NCBI RefSeq assembly: GCF_004210375.1 | Contig: NC_134834.1 | Location: forward strand, 136,991,009 to 137,055,008 | Direction: 5' to 3' | DNA: 64,000 bases | Source of the DNA: Tachypleus tridentatus | Taxonomy: Eukaryota > Arthropoda > Merostomata > Xiphosura > Limulidae | Part shown: positions 58,070-64,000 of the stretch, in pieces | Position numbering within the stretch: the first letter of the stretch is position 1 | Layout: each line of letters begins with the position of its first letter | Made by a program: the position numbers and the translations under genes | Notes under the pieces: generated by a model | Database searches by the model: none | What the model was told of the DNA's origin: nothing | What the model saw: only the letters and a program-made list of their open reading frames with translations

Positions 58070-58325
58070 GTTCGTCTTTCCAAATCATTTATATTTAACA
58101 ATAACACAGTCTTGCTCAGAACACAGTTATTAAATTATTCTTTCATATATTCAACTCTTAACAACGGTACAGTCTTGCTAGAAAAATCATGTTGTCAAAT
58201 TAACGTTTTACAGTCTAACTCTAATTAACAACTATACCGCAATGCTAAGAAAACATTGTTATCAAATTAACGTTTAACAGGTTTAATTTTTAAAAAACTA
58301 TACAGTCCTGCTAGGACTACTTAGT
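58070..58325. repeat. Degenerate minisatellite, ~75-bp unit
   Basis: AACAACTATACAGTCTTGCT, then AGAAAACATTGTTATCAAAT and TAACGTTTAACAG, recurs about three times. Confidence 0.55.
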
Positions 58326-59237
58326 TTCAACATTTATACAGTTGTTATTGAATGGCACATAAGTAATTCTACACAACTCACAAGTTTTAAGTCATTAAAG
58401 TTTAACAACTACATTTAGAAACATGTTTATGGGTATGGGTTGATGTTGAAAAAACAGACAGTATTTTACCGTTAAAATATTTATTTATTGAGGTATATTG
58501 AGTAACATTTTTCACAATTTTCTTGGGGCTTTGGTCGCTTAATGAAAATCTTTGGAAAACAGAATATAAGTAATTCTGACTTCCTCCATTTACCACTTAA
58601 TCCGAGGATACGTTCTACAGTGGTAGCTGAAGACAGTTTATATTCGTCTAGTCATTCCCAGTACAATTTCTACTTTGGGTTGTGGTACCCAATTGTCTCG
58701 GTTTTTTAGAGATAGTTCCGTAGTTTGTTCCATTGTCCCGTAAAAAGTTCTCGGGACGCACAAAACATCCCCATTTTATGACACGTTAAACTGTCAGTCG
58801 CATCGAATCACGAATGTAATAGACCTACTTGATTTGCTCATTGCTGTAATTCGCATTATCCTGCCGCCAAACTCTCTCCAAAGATCCATCTTTGGGAGGT
58901 GACAAATCCAGATCTGCGCAGGTTTGGATACGGAGACATTTAAAGGAATGCTCTTAGTCTACCACATCGTACACTATGTACTGTAGTTTATAACTATTTA
59001 ATCAAATAACAGAATTTCCACGTTCAATTTATTCTTCACAAAAATATATCTTAAAAAGTTTTAAAGTAATGTTAAAATCTAAATCTTTGAAAATATTATA
59101 GGCTTTTTAATAAACCCAGATACGAAGTAACCTAAGTACTTCAAAAGTTTTTCAGAAACAGTATTAATATATTTGTAACTAGGTGGAACACTCCATCAAC
59201 GTAAATTATTTCCAACTTATAACAGCTATTTTGATGT
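58326..59237. other. Stretch with a less AT-rich centre, not assigned
   Basis: At 58640-58960 the minus strand translates in broken pieces such as LDLSPPKDGSLERVWRQDN and RVIKWGCFV, which might be an old transposase, but no DDE motif or terminal repeats were found. Confidence 0.25.
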
Positions 59238-59250
59238 AAGAAACAAGGGT

Positions 59251-59368
59251 GTGTGTGTGTTTTCTTTAGCAAAGCCACAAAGGCTATCTGCTCAGCCCAC
59301 CGAGGGGAATCGAACCCCTGATTTTAGCATTGTAAATCCGGAGACATACCGCTGTACTAGCGGGGGGC
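59251..59368 (-). repeat. SINE-B copy with 13-bp target duplication
   Basis: AAGAAACAAGGGT flanks it at 59238-59250 and 59369-59381. The tail ends in a GTGTGTGTG run, and the head CCGCTGTACTAGCGGGGGGC is near consensus. Confidence 0.93.
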
Positions 59369-59381
59369 AAGAAACAAGGGT

Positions 59382-59957
59382 TGGACTGTCCTATTTTTTC
59401 GATTTGCAAATCTGGTTACCCTATTATACAAAAGTAATGAAGCAATAGAAAGTTTTATACTGGTTATTATAGAAACTAGTGATTATCGTACGTAATTGAG
59501 ATGACCGGTGAACAAGACAACATTAGAACCCTCTACACCTTGTTTTGTTTAGCAAGGTTGTTTCACACCAAGTTTCAATCGTCAAAGAGAGACACGATAA
59601 AGCTAACAGAGTACGGCTGCCGGTGTTTTTACTGTCCACGTTAGTTTTATTCTCTTGCAAACAAATGTTTTCGAACTTTTCATATTTTGAACTTCTGACC
59701 TAACTTTTGGTTAGAGTATTACTTATAAATATATACTAAACACAAATACCAAATCCGAGTACAATGCCATAATTTATCAAACAATATTAAATCTTTACCT
59801 ATTTGATATCTGTATGTTTTGCTATCTAGAACAAAGTGTCAATACCTTCCTAGAAACATAATTCGATCTCTCTAAACACTTTTAGTAATTGAAAATAAAC
59901 GACTATATGATTTTGTATATATGTAGATAAAAATTTTAATAACAAACCTTAAAAAGA
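59382..59957. other. AT-rich stretch, nothing recognised
   Basis: It contains no sustained frame or repeat between two SINE insertions. Confidence 0.35.
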
Positions 59958-59969
59958 TAAAACAGATGC

Positions 59970-60250
59970 GGCCCGGCATGGCCAAGCGTGTTAAGGCGTG
60001 CGACTGGTAATCTGAGGGTCGCTGGTTCGCATCCCCGTCGCACCAAACATGCTCGCCCTCCCAGCCGTAGGGGCGTTATAGTGTGACGGTCAATCCCACT
60101 ATTCGTTGCTAAAAGAGTAGCCCAAGAGTTGACGGTGGGTGGTGATGACTAGCTGCCCTCCCTCTAGTCTTACACTGTTAAATTAGGGACGGCTAGCACA
60201 GATAACCCTCGAGTAGTTTTGTGCGAAATTCAAAAACAAAACAAACAAAC
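59970..60250 (+). repeat. SINE-A copy with 12-bp target duplication
   Basis: TAAAACAGATGC occurs at 59958-59969 and 60251-60262. The head starts GGCCCGGCATGGCCAAGCGT and ends in a CAAACAAAC tail. Confidence 0.93.
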
Positions 60251-60337
60251 TAAAACAGATGCTCCAACGTCAGTTCAGCTTTTTTCTTTACCTAAAACGG
60301 TAGAAAAAATTATCAATTTTAGTTTGTCTACAGTTAT

Positions 60338-60437
60338 TACAAAACTAGGCAATGGGCTGTCTGTACTCATCACGGGTATCGAAACCCCGTTTCTAACGTT
60401 GTAAGTCTCCAGACATACCACCGTGCCATGGGAAGCA
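60338..60437 (-). repeat. SINE-C copy
   Basis: AATGGGCTGTCTGTACTCAT, then CACGGGTATCGAAACCCCGT and CCAGACATACCACCGTGCCA cover the head and the inner tail. Confidence 0.8.
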
Positions 60438-61190
60438 AAATTATCATAACAGTTAAGTACAATAAAGTCCGAAGTCAATTATAACTTCTCTTTTTTTAAT
60501 TATTTATACACTTAATAAATCATAGAAATTGGCGTAAATGTTATGAAAACTCTTAATTTACATATAATAATCAAATGCTGAAAAAGTGTTTCCCCGTGTT
60601 GAATTCAGAGGGTGTACAGGAGAGAATTTCCCCTGTTTTAAAATACTCCCTCTGAAATATTTTAATCATTTTGTCTGTTTTAGAGACGTTAGTTTTTTCA
60701 CAGAGAGATGCTAACAACCGAATGAAAGTCGTGACACACGAGTCAGGATTTATTGTTATTCCATTTGACACTTGGATCACATGATTTTAGAAACGGAATA
60801 ACGCAAAATTCTGGGGACTTCTCGAAGTAAGGCGGGTGTGACCTTGAGAGTTAGCCAAAGTGTATCGGGAGAATGAGGGACATGTATGAAAAGAACCAGG
60901 ATAAGGGTTATATTGTAGAAGATAAACACCGACAAAATTTTTCTAGAAACGGCCGTTTTTAAATTTATTAACGTTGTTAATAAACTTTGTGGTATGAACT
61001 TTTCTGTGATTAAGTATGTCGCAGAAATCAATTATAGAATTTGTTACAAACAAACCTAAACTACGGCGGTGGTGCTGATATTGGGTTTTTGGTTCAAAGT
61101 GAAGAAAAGTAACAAACTCTTGGAACTAGTGATGTTGATTCATCAACCCTGCAGCTGTAACTTCCTCACCTTTATCATCTACTTCGCTTA
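60438..61190. other. AT-rich stretch, nothing recognised
   Basis: Two minus-strand frames (60571 and 60777) lack motifs and splice signals. Confidence 0.35.
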
Positions 61191-61195
61191 AATAA

Positions 61196-61588
61196 CAGAA
61201 GAAATGGAAAGAGAACTATGAATGGCTGTTTTTGATACATCTTTTGGAGGAGTGTTTTGTAAGTACTGCCAAGAATGTTTGAAAGATAATTTAGATGCAC
61301 TACATAGAAAAAAGTGGTGTTTCCATAACAGCTACGCTTACCAACAACTGGAATACCGGAAAGTTCAACAGACATTCTAAGTCCGAGAAATATGCTAATG
61401 TTCATACTCATGGTACGATTTATAAATCAGGCCTTAAAAGTCAGTTTCATACTTTACTTCTTCAACTGTTGATTCAGGAATGTAGTTACAACAGGGAAAC
61501 AAATGAAGAAATTACACATACTACGAAACATGGACGTTTGATTTCTCGTTTTCTTGTGCTGGAAGACAAAGTCGCTAAAACAATATAA
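61196..61588 (+). pseudogene. hAT-type transposase zinc-finger (TTF-like) fragment
   Basis: One frame reads RWKENYEWLFFDTSFGGVFC, then KYCQECLKDNLDALHRKKW. A frameshift near 61310 leads to TLTNNWNTGKFNRHSKSEKY. The series W..F-x-G-x-FCKYC, then W-x-N-W-x-x-x-K-F-x-x-H-x-x-S-x-x-H/Y is the N-terminal TTF/BED-like finger of a hAT transposase group. The open frame continues to 61588 without further motifs. No ends or target duplications were found. It is a third, separate hAT lineage in this window. Confidence 0.6.
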
Positions 61589-62223
61589 AAGAAAATGAGT
61601 GCAACCGTTCGACAGGTATAATCAAAGGTACAGATTAGGATCTGCTGACCTGCATTGCCGAATATCTCGATGATTGTGACGCCTCATAATTGAATAACAA
61701 ATATTACTGTATAATATAAGCCAGTTGTCAATTTAGATTTATTACATGACTAACTGGGGTGATGAGATTTCTTGAACATTACTGATCTACCAAGTACTAT
61801 TTCCGGAACCATTATGAGTTCACTTGACAGAGCGAGTAAAAATGAATCTGAATGATAAGAAAGGCTTTCTTGCACTTTTGGAAAGTCCACTGACTCTATA
61901 ATTACAAATCTATTTACGTCGTCTCAGCTTCATTTCGTGAGGGCTGATTTGAACTCCTTTAAGTACGTTTGAAAGTATCAAGAATATCGAGATGATGTGC
62001 GTTACCTGCGAAAAACAGGACTCGGTTTCTACAATCTTTAAAAATTATTTGATGATTGTGCTGATTTTGACTGCTGAAGCTAAGGGTTCTTTCAGGAGTA
62101 TTTTAAATAAGCCGAGAAATCAGAAGCGACGAGCAAGACACGCTTCAAAGCTGCATGGGCATTAGTATTGAGGGCCCTAATGTACTTTCAGACTCGTTGT
62201 TGTCTAGGGTTATCGATGTATAT
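61589..62223. other. Stretch that may hold more of the decayed hAT
   Basis: Short protein-like pieces occur near 61760-61850 (LEHY, then a broken SGTIMSSLDRASK), but frames shift too often to follow. Confidence 0.3.
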
Positions 62224-62302
62224 GCTCTGCCCACCACGGGTATCAAAACTCGATTTTTAGTGTGTAAGTCCGCAGACATACCACTGTGCCATTGGGGGGC
62301 GA
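62224..62302 (-). repeat. SINE-C head fragment
   Basis: TCTGCCCACCACGGGTATCA, then AAGTCCGCAGACATACCACT and GTGCCATTGGGGGGC. It shares the TTTTTAGTGTGTAAG variant with the copy at 44055, so the two may be close relatives. Confidence 0.82.
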
Positions 62303-62630
62303 TTGCACGAAAAAAACCCAAACAAGACGCATTCGTCTTCTTTAAAAGTGGCTATAGTGAACTCTGAACGTATTTTCGGTAATTTTTCTTTTTTGCAAAT
62401 TTGTAAAAATTACTTTGAAATATGGTAACCAATTATAATAAAATATACCATGGCATATTTGTAAAGTTAAGTATCTTCCATGTTGTTAAATTTAAATTCA
62501 TATTCCAGCTTCACATCCCCCTCTCTCCTTCCCCAGTAAAAAGACCTGGATTGAACACTGGATCTTCCTGTCGATGTCAAAAAGTATAAAACTAGCTTAC
62601 AAAATTTATGTTTTCTAAACAGAAAGAGCT

Positions 62631-62902
62631 TTTGTTTGTTTGTTTGTTTTGGAATTTCGCACAAAGCTACTCGAGGGCTATCTGTGCTAGCCGTCCCTAA
62701 TTTAGCAGTGTAAGACTAGAGGGAAGGCAGCTAGTCATCACCACCCACCGCCAACTCTTGGGCTACTCTTTTACCAACGAATAGTGGGATTGACCGTCAC
62801 ATTATACACCCCCACGGCTGGGAGGGCGAGCATATTTAGCGCGACGCGGGCGCGATCCCGCGACCCTCGGATTACGAGTCGCACGCCTTACGCGCTCGGC
62901 CT
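62631..62902 (-). repeat. SINE-A copy with 11-bp target duplication
   Basis: CAGAAAGAGCT lies at 62620-62630 and 62903-62913. It has the GCGCGACGCGGGCGCGATCC head subfamily and is close to consensus. Confidence 0.93.
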
Positions 62903-62913
62903 CAGAAAGAGCT

Positions 62914-63434
62914 ACATGAAAAGAGAGATCTGGCACAAAATTAGTTTGGGTATGAACGTATAGGAGACGGAAAAATCATGTAATTTACTGCAGGGCATAT
63001 TTACGTAAAAAATACGGAACTTTAAAAGTATTTGCTTATTATGTGACCTCATTGATAATTACTCTTAGTTTCAGCTTAAAGTCAAAGTTCATACATACAC
63101 TCGCAGTTAATAGTTAAGGAAAAAAATCATATTCTACACCACTTGGTGTACCACATCAAAGTGCTGGTGTCTATCTGGTCTGGACTCTGTTGATTAAAGA
63201 GAAGGTGAGTATACTGAACACTTAATTTCACTTGCAGAGATACAACTGTTCTATTAATACAAGGTAAAATATTTATTATGTTTCAGTTTATCTTGTACTG
63301 CCTTCTATAGTCATTTTGCTAGTGATGTGTTTTGCAAATGTTTTTATACACCTGTATTGACTTGTTATCCCATTGCATATACCTTTATACCGAAACTTAT
63401 TTTGTGCCAGACCTGTTTTTGTGAGACCACTTAC
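62914..63434. other. AT-rich stretch, nothing recognised
   Basis: No repeat or coding block before the candidate exon. Confidence 0.35.
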
Positions 63435-63538
63435 ACTCGGGTATTGAGAGTAATGCCCATACAGAGAGAACAAGGCCTCGATGTAACGCCTTAGTGGCGA
63501 AAACCCCAATGCAGCGAAGAGCGCCTCCACAACGTTAT
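63435..63538 (-). CDS. Candidate exon of an unidentified minus-strand gene
   Basis: A GC-rich island has an acceptor (CATATTTGTAG) and a strong donor (GAGT then GTAAGT). The 104 bp read, after a split codon, NVVEALFAALGFSPLRRYIE then ALFSLYGHYSQYPS, ending in phase 0. The composition is protein-like and unlike nearby frames. It could be an alternative first or second exon of the PDE-like gene, whose Ser-rich exon starts in phase 0, or belong to a different gene further right. I recognise no family. Confidence 0.35.
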
Positions 63539-64000
63539 CTACAAATATGAAAAGCAATTAACAAGTTTGCTTTGGTAACTCCAAATTTTACATTAAAATA
63601 ACTGTGACCTCAACTACTCTATAAAATGCTAAATAATTTCATAAACACTTGTAATATATTTAACTTAGATGCTATCACGTTTATTTGGAAGGTGATTATT
63701 ACATTTTATTTTATATTGATGACATTAAGAAATGTGTAAAGTTAGGATAGGATAATAACTGAATAATGATTCTGAAAAGAAAAACCTTCATATAATAGAA
63801 GGAAATATGGTGATGTTTACTGACTGCTGTTCAATTCTTTTAATAACATTTTCTTATTTTTGAAATTTCAGTAATTATTTATTTCCGGAGGTTGTTATTT
63901 GGAAAAGAAACTATAACTTGCAAATATATTTAACAAAATTGGAATGATTTTTTTAATTATCGAATAAATCCTTTATTGGATTATTTTACATTGCTAATGC
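63539..64000. other. AT-rich right edge, nothing recognised
   Basis: Stops in all frames and no repeat family. Confidence 0.4.

Noticed and set aside
58540..58960. Possible Tc1/mariner transposase relic on the minus strand
   Set aside because: Only fragments such as KWGCF are readable. No DDE/DDD spacing or inverted ends were found.
1..64000. CRISPR array, operon, Shine-Dalgarno sites or replication origin
   Set aside because: No spaced identical repeats with unique spacers. The gene structure with GT/AG introns, SINEs and LINEs is that of an animal nuclear genome, where these do not apply.

Overview
This window is AT-rich animal nuclear DNA with one long, intron-rich gene and a dense load of retroposons. 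Three tRNA-derived SINE families supply over 30 copies or fragments, many with intact target-site duplications. There are also Penelope-like, Jockey-like and hAT remnants, and many degenerate minisatellites. No bacterial-style gene organisation is present. From memory, the commonest SINE resembles repeats in horseshoe crab (Limulus/Tachypleus) DNA. My best guess is therefore a xiphosuran, or at least a chelicerate-type arthropod. That assignment is an inference I cannot check here.

The one cellular gene I can reconstruct lies on the minus strand. It starts at about 33.38 kb and runs off the left edge, with its last visible exon at 1880-1982. The exons join in phase. They encode the N-terminus and the start of the first GAF domain of a PDE10/PDE11-family cyclic-nucleotide phosphodiesterase. 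Order along the transcript: start exon 33257-33379; Ser/Pro/Arg-rich exon 28351-28684; possible cassette exon 13069-13161; conserved N-terminal motif exon 10918-11064; 38-bp micro-exon 8680-8717; GAF-A exon 8385-8546; possible 35-bp exon 7410-7444; GAF-A exon 1880-1982. The catalytic HD domain would lie outside the window. Upstream of the start codon are a TATA-like box and a palindromic cAMP-response element. The N-terminus carries two PKA-type sites, so feedback control by cAMP is plausible.

Layout. 1-11 kb: 3' half of the visible gene, SINEs, minisatellites and a 238-bp foldback element. 11-28 kb: long introns holding a decayed hAT transposase (14.3-16.2 kb), a non-autonomous hAT element with perfect 8-bp target duplication (24.87-25.96 kb), an unidentified coding-like fossil (22 kb) and many SINEs. 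28-34 kb: first two coding exons, two intronic minisatellites and the putative promoter. 34-64 kb: no confident cellular gene. This part holds a GC-richer fossil repeat (38.6-40 kb), a Penelope-like reverse transcriptase remnant (42.1-43.85 kb), a Jockey-like LINE tail split by a SINE (44.5-45.4 kb), a second Penelope-like remnant with a tandemly duplicated GIY-YIG domain (55.6-56.65 kb), a hAT-type zinc-finger fragment (61.2 kb) and one candidate exon (63.4 kb).

All protein assignments come from reading translations by eye against remembered family motifs. No database search was possible.
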